Shown here: positions 39,043 through 57,906 of the stretch, in pieces | Layout: each line of letters starts with the position of its first letter | Numbering within the stretch: the stretch's first letter is position 1 | Assembly: GCA_037389465.1 (NCBI GenBank) | Contig: JAZARR010000170.1 | Coordinates: 1,496,001 to 1,560,000 of the forward strand | Reading direction: 5' to 3' | Length of the DNA stretch: 64,000 bases | Source: Baylisascaris procyonis | Lineage: Eukaryota > Nematoda > Chromadorea > Rhabditida > Ascarididae | Notes under the pieces: generated by a model | The model's database searches: none | Told to the model about the DNA's origin: nothing | What the model saw: the letters and a program-made list of their open reading frames with translations, nothing else | Position numbers and translations under genes: made by a program

Positions 39043-41857
39043 TACTATGACAAGATTATATGAAAGCAATATAAGAGGATTTTCGATATCAGACACAATC
39101 CTTAAATAAGATGCCTCCAATGCATCTTCTTCGTTATTCATCCGCTTGTTGATCTCTATCGGCCATCAATCATAAAATGAGCCTATCCATAGAAGTCACT
39201 TGTATAACATGTAGATGACTATTTAACGAAACGCTTCCATCGCTGGAATAACTAATTCGTAGTGATTGCATCGACAAAAATGTTATATATACATTTGAAG
39301 GATTGTTTAAATTGAAAGAAAATATCGAAACATTTTGAACGTATCAAACAATTGCTAAATGAAGTATTTTCGTATTAGCCACGAAACGAAGAGTTGTAAT
39401 TTCTTTTGAATTCCCTATGAACAATATTTAATGATGAAAGGAAGTGGTGAGGGAAGGGAGCAATAAAAATAAATGCTTATTGCTCGACTTTTACAGTTCA
39501 GTGTTCAGATTTGGCTCCTCAGCAAAATGGCCACCAAAAACTATGGGTTTTTCATCTCTCCAATGAATGTCTGATACATTGGCCGATTCATCAAACAGAA
39601 TCCTCAAAAAGAAAGACTTCTATTGGTTTGCATTCTGCATCGACTTTCAAGCAATGTGCATCCTTCGAGGAATATTTGTTGCAACTGATGTCGAATTCAT
39701 ATGCTCAAGAATGATGTGAAATTATCGCTTATTTTATAAATGATTGCCATCTATAGCCTCTTCTTCAAATTATAAAGTTTAATTTATATTCAACTGAGTG
39801 ATTCTTATCACATTACTTATGGTGACCGCAACGTCAATTCCTATAGTATAAGTAGCCGCTCGAGAAGGGTAGCATTATTTTTACCTTTATGGATAGGATT
39901 CCTTATGCTGCGAACCAAATCAATTGACATATGCATTTGTAAAACGACTAAACTTTATTGAAAAATTCTTCATTCTGAACTCTTAGGTAAGGAAGCATGC
40001 AAATGCGTATGTATGCTTCCGTTTAGCACATTGAAAACTTACTGATGAGCCAGATAACCGTTGATCTAAGCAATTGACTATCCTGCTAGTAATTTTTCTT
40101 TCTCAAATCCTTCAAGTTCCACATTTTCAAGTCGCTGCTAAAAAATTTTATGATTTGCATCACAGTTTCCGGTTATTTTTAATTCATCAACCATGAAAGT
40201 TGAGCCGATTTTACATTACATCGTATTTCCTGAATATCGAAATAAGATATACACATTAAAAAAGCTATAAAATTTTACAAACAGACGCATCTGAACATAA
40301 CTGAAACATTGAAATTTTCGCACAAATATAATCTCGAAAAACTTTCGGCACATTTCCTGGAACTATTCGTCAACCGATCGTGTAGAGGCGATGTTGAATA
40401 TATGATGCCTTATTGCTATGTCATAGCACCAATTCACAAGTCATTTCGTAGTCATTCAATGGGGAACGCAACATTCGCTGAACACATATATAACGAGCGC
40501 TCTTTGGCATGCATTGCATACGCGATAGTTACGCATTTCGTTTAATAACGTAGAGACATGAAATCTAAAGTCTGACTGCATATATGGGGAGAATGAATTA
40601 ATACACACTCTTTTTTCTAATTTAGTATAGTTTGTAAAATAGAGTGACTAACTTTAGGAAGTGCGTCCCATATTCGGACTAATGTCACACTGAAACGCGA
40701 TGGTTAACCTTGATATTATTGAGGAAAAGCTTTCGTATTGACCGATCGAAATGTCAAGCAGAAGTAGGAAGCGGGATGGGAACGCTGAATCGAAGTGAAA
40801 AACGACCGATCGAAGAGAATTCAAGATGGTGCCTCCGAGTTGTTGAGCTCGTTGGTTGAGGATCGGCAATAAGACAACAGGGAGAATGAGATAAACACTG
40901 TACACTAAAACCTCGAAATGTTTACCAAATCCATCGAATGAAACGAAAACAAATGTTAGCTGCTTATCATCAATAAACCGCAAGCAATCTCAGCAAACGA
41001 GATCTATAAATGGGATGGATATTCGATGATAAAATTAGTTGAAGGATGAGCCTTAGATAATGATAAGAGGAACTGCTGTTGGTTGAAATGATAAGTTTGA
41101 GTGAAATTTTCACTACTATATTAGATTCCTAAAAGCAAGAACTCTGTTGCCCGGAAGTGGTATTTAAGAGCGAGAGCAATTTACAGCTCTTCAAGCGCTG
41201 TTGAGACCTTTAACTATCTTTTTCTGGATTCCTATCTTTCACTTCCAGAAAGAGAAAAAATCTTGCAAGAGATCCACAGAAGGAAAGGGGAAAAAGCTCA
41301 CTTCGAAAGGTGCGGGAAGAACATGGAAACAAGGCAATAGATAAAGATAAGAGGAATTGATGCGAATTAACAACTGATACAAATAATTTTCAACTTTATA
41401 ATTTAATTTTTTATCAATGGGTATTGCCTTGTTTTTATATTCTTTAGATATGCACTATAGTTCCTATTAGTTAAAGATGCTATATGTAAATATCAACACT
41501 GTAAAGGAAAACACTTAATGAAAGTCTAATTAGATTTGCAAAGATTAGCACTACAAGCATGACATATCCTTTAGCATTACTCAAAAATGTGTTTATAAAA
41601 ACGGAAATCATAACGGAAGCGCAAAGAAATTAACCAATATCGAAGAAATTTGAAGTGAAAATTCAATACTTCCTGTTTCACTCATTTTCATCGTTTGTTT
41701 TTATTAAGCTATTGATTTTTATTCGAATTTTTCTTTCATTGGATACAGTGGGATAGTTACGGTGACGCGTTTTGGATCTGTTGGAGGCCAAATGAGAATC
41801 GACCGTAGCCAACAATAGTTTTAGGTGGAAATTTATCGTAAAATCTTAAAAATAAAC

Positions 41858-41891
41858 GTTTGGGCCTATGGTTTGGGTCTATAGTTTGGGC
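41858..41891. repeat. 13-base tandem repeat, about 2.7 copies
   Basis: gtttgggcctatg, gtttgggtctata and gtttgggcgag follow one another. Confidence 0.65.
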
Positions 41892-44350
41892 GAGAAAAAT
41901 TCGCAAAATTGAAAAAGCATGTATACTCGAATGAACCTAGAAATATCCTCATCATCGAAGACTGCAATTTCAAGTTGTTCTTTATGATTCGTCTGGAGGA
42001 TGGGTAACATAGTGCTGAGAGGGGTTATATTCGATAAAAGATGGTTGCTTTCGAGGTTTTCTAATCTGCTCAACATTTTCCTTTATTCTTTCCTCTAGCA
42101 TTCATATTGTTATGGGGATACACTTTTGGATTAAGTTTTGATTATCTCAATGCTAATATTTTTACTATAAAAGTGTCATTTAAATGCATAAAATGAAACG
42201 GCTATAAACTTTTAGTAAGCGTCACATTCGGTACTTCAATAGTAGTTAGTAGCAATAGCTGAATGACATTGCCGTTATCTAGTTGTGTCAACAAATTGAA
42301 CCCCACGAAGGGGGTCATTAATTGCGTAGCCATTATAGAATGAATTAACCGAAACGAATATACTAGTTTGATGAGAGCGTAGATGATCTAATACTATGTA
42401 GTGAAAGTTGAGGAAAAGTGTTTTGAATTCAAAAAGATGAAAGAACAATTGAGTGGATATTAGGTGCAAATTATAAAATTCGCTCAATTAAGCTTCAAAT
42501 GAATCTCTTATAAAAGACCTGTAACAAGGAGATTTGCACCTGTCATAAGACTGGTATGTGCCCACCTATAGAAGGATTTTATTACACAACAATTGAACGT
42601 AGAAATAAATCAAAAAGAAAAGAGAGAAGATGGTTCTTGGATGGAATGACACTTCAAAAATATTTCTTAACTAGCTACAAAAAGCGCTATTCTATTCCCC
42701 AGGAAAAACGAAGAGAGAGACATCCCATATCAAAAGATCAAACACGACTTTCAGGAAATGCTTGAGTAGCTCTAAGGATGAGCTTATTTTCCGAAGTAAC
42801 AATGGCTGCCGCGAAGGAAGGCAACAGTATCGTCAAAGAAGAAACGATCAACTGGAATGCGCCAATCTAATATACAGAAAGAAGAAATATAAACTCGCAA
42901 AGTACTTAAAATAAGACATAATTGGCTTTGGGAAAATGGCTTTCAAGGGAGCCACGAAGAGGATGGTTAGGAGCTAATCTGTTGACTACTTCACTCGCCT
43001 GAACTCTGTGCCTGTTAGAAGCACATTTATCTATACGCTTGCGACGAAAGTTAAACCTCAAAGAACAACAAATATGTAGGGCATCAAGTGCTCGCTAAAT
43101 CCAAACGTAAATAAAGTACAAGAAACCTTTTTGATGCAAGATAACTTTCAAGCATTATTTGTCTGTGGTGATGTCGCGAAAAAAAAATTAAATTAGATGA
43201 AAGTATAGTGAATTTTTCATGCAATGAACGAAACAACAATTTCGTATATGGTTTCATTGAGTAGATATTACAAGTTCTATGTCGATTCGTTGAAGTGATT
43301 GCGACGACGAATACGAATAAAAAGGTAAGTCAAATGCATGAGATGAGATTTGAGAGAAAAACTCAAACTCAGCAGCAAAACACCTTAAGGCATGCTTAAA
43401 ATTCTAACGAAATCTCTTTCAATTTCCGGTGTTGGCCATTTCATTTTAGCAAATCGAACAGCGCTAAAATGCTAATATTATATGAAAATCGCAATAAATA
43501 CTACATCGTTTATCAATTCGATTGAAAGCAATCAGTGGGGATTATCGTCGAATCGCCTTCCATCTACAACAAGCAGCATGCGAACTATGCCAAAATTAGG
43601 AATGATAAGCGCCACTGGTAAGAAATACCAGATTCCCTTAGTTTCTCCCAACTTGGCTAGTTATAGGAGCTCAATCGAACCATTTTGAGATGCATGAAAA
43701 TTTCGCATTCCCCTCATATTAGACTCGATAAGATTTATAGTGAAATCTGTTTTGCGTTTTCCTCCGACTCGGATGCATCAGTGAACTCGAACAGTTTCCT
43801 TCTTTCCGAATGGCTCCTGGTTTCACATGCCGTTCCTGGAAAGGCTACGAGTGTACAGACTCTTAGGTTTATTTATAATAACGGCGTAGCTACAGTTCCT
43901 CCGTGAAATGCTGTATATAGATGACAAACAACGGAAATGGATCTGAGAGTAAATACTGCATTGATTGAATCTCAATGATATAACTCTTTTGAATCCTAGA
44001 CTGAAATAATCTGAGAGTGGAAGAGTCAAACCACTGTTGTTGAGTGATCGAAAAGAGGCTTATATATTGTTGAAAATCTTTTACTGAGGAGAAAAACGCT
44101 TTCGAAATAAAGCTGAAGTTAATCAGTTAATTTTCATTGCAAACAAAAACACCGATTTGCACAATCGTAACGTCGCGATAAAACGATCACTTTGTTGAAT
44201 TTTAATGAAATTTGCTAACGGCTTATTTATTTTACTTTATTCAACAAAACATCTCATTAGAAATAAATGGATTTTCATATAGCGTTCATTTATCTCTTTG
44301 ATTCAGTTTCACTTCTTTGATTCAATTTTTTCCTATTTTCTTTCTTTGAG

Positions 44351-44424
44351 GCTGTCAATAATTTGCTAACAATAAACATACTGATCGGTGGACACTGACA
44401 ACCGCTAACGGTTATATTGACAGC
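44351..44424. repeat. 74-base element with 10-base inverted ends
   Basis: Begins gctgtcaata and ends tattgacagc, a perfect 10-base inverted repeat. The first half matches 39013-39042. It is small enough to be a remnant of a non-autonomous (MITE-like) element or simply a hairpin. Confidence 0.4.
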
Positions 44425-45009
44425 TTCTGAAGTGCTACATTTGAAAATCACTTACCCATCATCTAACATACAAATATATGCGATAGAGAGCTTTCAGAAG
44501 TGAAGAGGAATCCATCTTAAGAATCCCATCTTAAGATTAATATCTTCATTGAACAATACAAGTTTAGAAATTAAATACAATATAAAACAAAAAAAATAAA
44601 AATAAAAATTATACGATGATACTACCATTAACGCATTCGAAGGATCGTTGAAATTTTATTGCGAATCAGCAGAACGCACATATGAATCGTTATCGCTCCA
44701 TATATTCCTACATTTGCGAGGAATTCCTCACTCATAAACATCAGAAAGCTATCTTATGCGAGACAAAAAGAACCCACTTCATGCATAAACTAATGCAAGA
44801 TTAAATAAATGTCAAAAAAAACGATGTCAAAAAAATGTATTAACAATTTAGCTCGAAGGACTAATAAATCTCCTCGTGTCGGGGCATTTCTTTGTAATTA
44901 TTCACATGTCGATTCGTTTTTTGGTGGATTAGTAACGCCTCTACGCATCTTTGATGTTGCGCATTGAAATGTTGCATATGTATGCAACGAATGACATTAA
45001 CATATATTT

Positions 45010-45230
<221 letters not shown>

Positions 45231-46847
45231 GTCTTTATTCGTATAATAAAGAAAGCATGGAAATATATTTTTGCTCTGTGAACTCTGTACATATTACGCA
45301 TAAGAACCCTATCGAGTTCTTGTACATTGCATGTGTATCGTATTAAAAACATATTGCTTCAAGCTATAGAATTGCCAATGGTTCTCGACAATCTAGAATA
45401 AACAGCACTAGTAATGTCCCATCTTATATGTTGTTTCGTTTGTGTTCCAAATAACACGTTGTTCATTATGCGTACATTAGTGCTATAGGCCGCGATTTTA
45501 TGCCTGGCTAATATAGTGGAAGAATTTGTTAATCATGAAAAAGGAAATAACTCAATCCAATCACAACTAAATACTTTCCTAACTTTCATAGCACTTCTAA
45601 TAGCATTGATGTCAATAACACCTTATTATGGCGTAAATCTACAACTCCTCAACGTTAATTACTGTAATAATCGTATATATTGCAGGAAAAAAAAGAGAAG
45701 GAATGAGCTATTATTTTCGAATTTAGACTCATAAAAAAAATGAGGAAATTTTTCATTTTCTCCTCACGTCATAGAGCCAAAAGTTTTAGCAATACGATTG
45801 AAATATCGAGTACAGACTTTAAAATATCATTGCAAATCTCTCCAACTTATTTGTAAAACTCGAAAAAACGACCAGTTAAAAACGAATTTTGAAAAAAAAA
45901 AGGTTTCTAGGAAAATAATGAGCATAATTTCCCAATATCAACCTAAAATTCAAAGAGAAGAGGAATTTTCTTTTAAGGAAATACGCTGATGGAATTTCTT
46001 CAATACTCATAAATACTATTATGGATGGATGCATTCTGAATGCTTAAATCTTTAACAACGAAAGAAATATAGCAAACATTTACCTCTAATATAAGCTTTT
46101 ATATATCCGTTTACCAATCGAAATAACTTCCGCAATTGAGAGCACAATTGATGAAATATACGCAATAATGCGTTCCATATTCTAATGCAATGAAACATTT
46201 GTGCAAATCTTCCCAGAAAAAAATAATAATAACGTGTTCAATTTTACGATATAATCAACGTCGAATAAATGCCGACAAATAGTTATGCAAATTTCTAGGT
46301 AATTTTTCAATATTTTTTATGAGTAATAACACTATTGTTTCGCGGACGCATGATCGATAGATATAATAGTATAACTAGTTCAAATAAAAAACTGCATGTT
46401 CAAATAAAAAAACGTCGCTACAACGCTCACTGAGAATTCATTTCTATAATAATACGAAAATCGAATATCACATGAAATAACTAATGCATTTCAGGGCGAT
46501 CGTAAGAATTACACTTGTATTTTCTTGCTGTCCAAATATTTCCGTGATCGACATTTTGCCTTCGACCAATACCCGCATCGACTACCCATCACAAGATCTC
46601 CCATAAACACAAGTTTCCATACATTAGAGTACAATGCATATAATAGAGGATAATGCTTAAATGCGAGCGGATAAGCGTATGATAGTTATTCGATGCTAAA
46701 AGGATAAATACAAAGTGATGAAAATATCGAATTGTAATATTATCTAATAAATGAGGAAAGCAACGAGAAAAAAGAGGAATAAGCGGAAGGAAGTAAAGAT
46801 ATGGAAATTATGAATGCAATCATAAATCAATAATTTAATGATGTCAT

Positions 46848-47033
46848 ATGAAAGCAAAATTTGCTTGTGTTATTAACATTAAAAAAAAAAAGCCTCACAT
46901 TAACATTAGAAATGTCGCATCGAAATGCCGCATACATCGAATCTTCTTTCATCGAATGGTACAAAAATGGGAAAAAAAAGAGGCAAGCAAGCATCTAGAT
47001 GATTTAATTAAAGAACATCACGGATCATTTTAA
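46848..47033 (+). other. Small open frame with a helix-turn-helix-like stretch
   Basis: 61 codons with NIRNVASKCRIHRIFFHRMV, reminiscent of the pipsqueak/pogo-type motif (xxVASKYxVxxxxLxRRV), followed by a basic stretch. It could be a decayed transposase fragment. No catalytic domain, partner exons or inverted repeats were found, so this is weak. Confidence 0.2.
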
Positions 47034-48342
47034 GGCATGAATATTACATATAAAAGCGAAATGAGACCGACATTCAAAAAAAAGAGGTTCAAGTTGAGAT
47101 TTAATGAGCACCTGAAGAGTCCAACTCCGAGATGAAGACAGAGTATATTGGCCTTTACTGTTAAATACTAAAACGAAACTCTTCGTTAATGTTCTACTAG
47201 CGCGTAAATCTGTTGATAGCGATAGAACATTTGTATTTCGCATCATTTAATGTTTTTACAATGATCTTTTCCCAGTGTGCTATATTTCTCAGCTTTCAAC
47301 GCTCACGAAGTTCAATGATCTCTCGATGAAATGATCTATTCTGTTCTATTCTATTCCATTCTATCTTACCTTAACTCTTATATAGGTGATGCAACGGGTA
47401 ACAACATAAGAATCGGAGAATATATACATAAGAATATATAAACAACCATCCAGGAGAAAAATCGATAAGTTTGGACTAGCACTAATCAAAGATCATTGAG
47501 TTTTCATCGGCTCATGATTATAAGCTATCTAGTAGCATAAATAAAAGAAAGAAAAGGGTTTCCGGTGATTAAATTTTATTCACTATTTACAGCACATTTT
47601 TCAACTGCAAATGTAGTTCGAAAACCTATCGAATATCCAAATATATCCTTATCAATGTGCCTCATCGAATCATTGGGTTGCTTATCTGCTTATCGATAAT
47701 ATTATCACAAGTTGTTTTAATTCTATTAGCCTAATTAATCCTGAATTTTTTAAACTCTAAATACCATTGCATTCATATTTTATTTTATGCAAAAATATTA
47801 TATTTTATTGCAATAAAAATTCACTTTCTGTTTTTATTCAAATATTTCATTTCGAGATATTCATATTGGATTATATTTATTCCACATGATGCAAATTGAT
47901 GCTAATTGATAGGCAAATAGAAATTATCCGTTCTTTTCACGAATTGTGCACATATATCGCTTATGTAATTCGAAATATTATCTATAAAATCACAAAGAAA
48001 AGAGACCATAAAATATTTAATTTTAATATTTAATTTTAGGATATCCATTAAGATTCCCTACATCCATTAAAGCAAAATTTCATTGAGTAATTTTATGCTG
48101 TTGCTACTTGCATTATTATTTTTTATTTCTCATTTCTTTTATTACATTTTTTATATTTTTTCTATATTTTCTACGAATATTTTTATTTCTTTCAGTTGTG
48201 ATATTCGATGAAATAAATCAATCAATTTTGATGTCCATAGATCAACTACATAACATCCTTGAGAATCAGTGATGCAGAACTATTTACTTACTAGGTCTTC
48301 ATTGCACCGAGGAATTTTGTGCACTGCATCGTCCAGATCACT

Positions 48343-48414
48343 TGTAGTTTGATCTGCGCATGTAGTTTGATCTCTATATGTAGTTTGATTTTTATATGTA
48401 GTTTGATCTTTGTA
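48343..48414. repeat. 18-base tandem repeat, four copies
   Basis: Units at 48343, 48361, 48379 and 48397 share tgtagtttgat followed by ctgcgca, ctctata, ttttata and ctttgta. The length is a multiple of three, so the plus-strand frame across it repeats CSLI, but no gene context supports translation. Confidence 0.85.
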
Positions 48415-48550
48415 TGCATTCGTGATTGCGATCTTGATCAGCATAATGCCCTACTTCAGGTGGGCGTCTCCGCTGAATATTGTCGTCCTAAATTTTATAT
48501 TTCGATAAACTTTTGCTGTTTTATTCAAATTTTCATGAAAACCGCTAAAG

Positions 48551-48610
48551 TGACGTCATGCAATTAGGTATATAAGTCCATGACGTCATGCATTTAGATA
48601 TATAAGTGCC
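48551..48610. promoter_or_regulatory. Duplicated 30-base unit with CRE and TATA-like words
   Basis: Two adjacent 30-base copies, each with TGACGTCATGCA and, 10 bases later, TATATAAGT. TGACGTCA is the perfect palindromic CREB/ATF site. The pair lies about 4 kb upstream of the cytokine gene, with no gene start recognised nearby, so promoter function is inference. Confidence 0.35.
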
Positions 48611-50494
48611 TAAGTATTTAAGTTTTTATATGTGTGTGCTAACGTTGATCTAGATGGTTTATATGTAAACCATAGATGGTATACCGAAAGATTCGTTTAT
48701 GGTAATATTTAAAACTAGTTTTGTGCACCTTACAGATAAATTGAGAGACCAAAATGATAATACAAAAGCCAAAAACCATTCCCGAATGCTCTTGATTGAG
48801 TAGTATTTATTAATCAAGAAGGTTGTTACAAAAACTCCAATTACACCCTAATTCAGGATTATGGGGGTTAATTTCGATTTTAATTTCTTAGATATCACAA
48901 ATTTGATGGGGTTTTAATTGCCGACGATCATCGGTCTCTTAATTATTCTATCAAGTGTTTTCTTTACTAAGTTGTTGTAATAATACCACCATCGCCTCCC
49001 CCCCCCCTAATCCTCCACTTCATTGAAAAAAATAGAGAGAAGTTTTACAGCGTGAATTACTTCTGGCAAAAGAAGTTGAATTTTCATTGGTCGGTTAAGT
49101 TGTTCGATGAAACCATCGGTTTATTGGTTTATGGTTTATTAACCACATGGCCGGTTTATGAACGGTGAATGGTTTAAAATTATACCGCTACATTGGTGTA
49201 ATGTTAGATCAATATTTGAACTGTGCATGGTAGATGTTATTTGGTTGTTGATTTACCGATGCCTTACCTTCTACCTTTCTCATTTCCCATATGTTTTATG
49301 TATTTCCCATTCCTGGGACATCGGGAATAAATGAATAAATAACAGTGAAGGTTTTTTCTGCAACCAGAAAGCGCTGGCCTTGTCTTAACTGCTTGGGAGG
49401 TCTGGTTTATAAGTACTAATTACTAAAATTCGAAGGAACCTATACGTGAAAATGTCGCAATTCCGGTATAACCATCAAAGTTTTCATAATCGATGCTAAA
49501 ACCCGAATTTCAGTAGCTATTTCCGTTTGGTCAAATGTGTTCGATTTCGAGAAAAAGCTCGTTGAATTTCTGGATTTATTCATTCCAGCTTACGCATTAT
49601 GCTGTACCTTCTTATATGTAGGTTGGAGGCTTGAATATTTCCTACTTCATAAATCAAAACTCGCTTCACCCTCTCAAAATACTCAAAATTTTTCGCTGAC
49701 GTTTTTCCATTTATTAGGGCTTATGGAGTAGGAAGTTATAAGATATGTGATATAAGACTGAATCGTCATATTTATGGTTTTTATATTTTAATATTACTTT
49801 TAAAAATTTCGTCCCATTCTAACTTTTATAACTAGTACGATATCATTGATATGATATCATAACATACTCTAAGTGACGTCATAACGTTATCTTATCACTA
49901 AAAGTTTTTTTTTTTGCTCATTGAGAGTTCTTTTTTTTGCAGTTGATCGCTTTGTTAAAGTGTTAACGAATTCGAATAACGCCACTGATACTATGGCGAT
50001 TCGTCGATGACCGATACACTATTACTCGTGGCACACTTCTATTCGGAAGGTTTCTACGAAAATTGCATAAAATAAGAGGTAATTAAATTATAACTTCACA
50101 TTTATTTTAGTTTAGCCCAAAACTGTATGAGAACTTTTTATTTATAATATTTGCAAATTTAATCTATCTACATTTATTTTTTCTCAAACAAAGATGAAGA
50201 AGCTGACGATTTGAAGGGAGAGATTTTTGTTTTAATGTTGAATGAAGAGTATAAACCATAAAAAACCTTAATGATCCTCTATATAGTTTCGTTCCATCAA
50301 CTTTATCTATTACAGAAACAGAAAAAATAGAAACCAATGACAGCATTACGTTAGTCAGATATTTTGACTCATGGGACGCTTATAGGTTTGATCTATAAAA
50401 CCCCTAATCACAAATTCAAAATTAGATTTTAGGTGGCTACGACGTAATAAAAGGTTCGAAATTGATGTTTCCTCGATATCTATACAAATGATAG

Positions 50495-50596
<102 letters not shown>

Positions 50597-50631
50597 CATA
50601 TTTTGCATGAATCGCAGAACAGTGTGAAGTA

Positions 50632-50671
50632 GTGGGGGATTGGGAAGGGGGGGGAGGAGAGGAGGGGGAAA
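50632..50671. repeat. G-rich tract beside the (AT)n run
   Basis: Several runs of three to nine G separated by one to three bases on the plus strand, 37 bases after the AT repeat. Potential G-quadruplex. Confidence 0.65.
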
Positions 50672-52652
50672 CATTGGCCTGGTTTTTTATCATTTGATTT
50701 CTTTCTTCGTAGCGCTAAATTATCGTTGATCTTTCCATCTCTTCAGATGTTCATTACTATTTCTTTCAATTCCTTTCTTTGCTATCTTTCATTTAGGTTT
50801 TGTGAATACCGTTTATCTGCAACTATAATAAAATTTGAGTTTTTTTCGATCACTGCTTATCAGGAGCTTATCACTGATATCATTTGTTCGGATGAGGGAG
50901 ATGAGAGACAGATATCGTTATACTCTTCCACCGTTGATATTGACCGAGACGAGAAATTTTTTCATGTGCTTACGTTTTTTTTTTCTACAATTTTATGCTT
51001 TTTTTATGCGCGTAGATATCAAAAATTATTATCTATCATTTAAATTCATGCTCATTGATGATATTTCTTCGTTGATTTCTTACTGAAAAAGTTTTTCGTT
51101 AATTTCTTATTGAAATGTATGAGTGTTTATTAAATGCTAATATATAATTTCTCATATATAATGATAATGTTGTAGCTTACTTGCTCCAAGCCACAGTCAT
51201 CTAGGGAATGGTTGTCGTGCAACCTTTTCGAGTGACATGAAAGAATCCACGAAAAAAAAGACCACCATCTTCATCCATTTGTAAGATATATTCGTTGTGT
51301 TATTTCATTGAATCACAGAGTCATTTCAATTCACTAGGATCTCATTTCTGAACAACTTTCAGCCCTATATGTTCTATATATTTATCCACAAGTAAACGTC
51401 ATTGTAAAGAAAAGCTCAATTTTTTTTTTTTTTTTTTTGCAGTTCATAAGAATTTACCCACTTCATCACATTACAGCATCTGCGTGAACCAAAGAGTATT
51501 TACATTGAGTAACCGGTATTCATATTTACACACGAATTTTATGTTTACAGATCAAAGAACTGCAACAGAACACAACCAATAGTCATTCACTATGTAGAGA
51601 AGAGCGGTTTTCTAGGTATTTGTCGATAATATGAGTCATATGGATAGATGGTGACATTACTTGATGAATCCACGTTGGGTTCATTGCGTCGATTTTTTTT
51701 TACCTTATTTCTGCTCACTTTTTAAGTAAAAATGTCCTCATTTTCTTAGGAATTATTTAATTCAAATTGTTTTATGAAAATTTTTTTCGGTTCGTTCATA
51801 TGCAAGGCTTTCTTCTTCTTTTTTTTTCAACTTTTGTTTTACAATTTTGCATGAATGAATTATTGGCGGTATTTGTGCTTATGTTTGGTTTGTCTTTCTG
51901 ATTGCTTTAATTGATAGAAGATTTAAGTGAGACTCATGAATTCGCTAAAATATGGCATAGATTCTGAGGTGACTTTCTATTTTTGAAGTTTTCAAAAAAA
52001 AAAAGAAAAAAAACCAAATACCGAAAAAATAAGTAAAAATTTTGTACTACTAAAATTTTAAAGATTAAATAAAAAATATTATATGTATATCTATCAAAAG
52101 ACCTCTTTCGCATAGATCATTCAACTTTGAAATGTTTCAAATATCTGAAAGGGTTGAAAAATCTCCAAGTATTTTGCACCTGTTGAAACTTCATCTCATA
52201 TTTGTCATTTACACTAAAAATCCTTTCTAAAAGATTTATGCGTTTAGTAGAGTTAATTGAAATAAGAAGGCAATAATATTACAAGTATTTTATTCGTATT
52301 AATAAGTTCTAAAATTCGTTGATTATATGGATGTCATAAAAATTTGCACAGCATATTTTCAGCCCCATTGGCTTACTTTTGTATTCGATCACGTCGTTAC
52401 TGTGGTCGATGAATTTTTTTCTGTATGCGATATACTTACATTTCTTATGTGAGTGAACTCATATAATTGGTGTTTGATTGGAAATTTTCTAAGATATGAT
52501 TGAAAATGATTTGCAACATTCCTTTGCATTTCTAATAAAAATAAATAATAAAAAATAAATAAAAATAGAAATAAATAAAAATATAAAAAAAAGTTGATGA
52601 GTGCCGTTCTTCGTACTTCAGTTAAGGCTATTAGATTATCATTATTTTTTTC

Positions 52653-52654
52653 AG
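52653..52654 (+). other. Probable trans-splice acceptor of the cytokine gene
   Basis: TTATTTTTTTCAG ends at 52654, three bases before the start ATG at 52658. Such a short leader after a perfect acceptor is typical of spliced-leader addition. Confidence 0.65.
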
Positions 52655-52657
52655 AAT

Positions 52658-57823
<5,166 letters not shown>

Positions 57824-57900
57824 AATGTTCCATTTATATCTATAAAGTGCACGAATAATCCCATCCTCTAATATGCGTGAAAACAATTGTTATATCGATA

Positions 57901-57906
57901 AATAAA
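57901..57906 (+). other. Polyadenylation signal AATAAA of the cytokine gene
   Basis: Canonical AATAAA 77 bases after the TGA at 57821-57823. It supports 57770-57823 as the terminal exon. Confidence 0.55.

Noticed and set aside
40654..40983. 109-codon minus frame with a hydrophobic segment (VYSVYLILPVVLLPILN)
   Set aside because: All three minus frames are open over much of it and no start or splice chain could be fixed.
41137..41340. Plus frame ending LPEREKILQEIHRRKGEKAH and onward to TAG
   Set aside because: Coding-like, but with no start, no partner exons and no family; may be chance in a purine-rich stretch.
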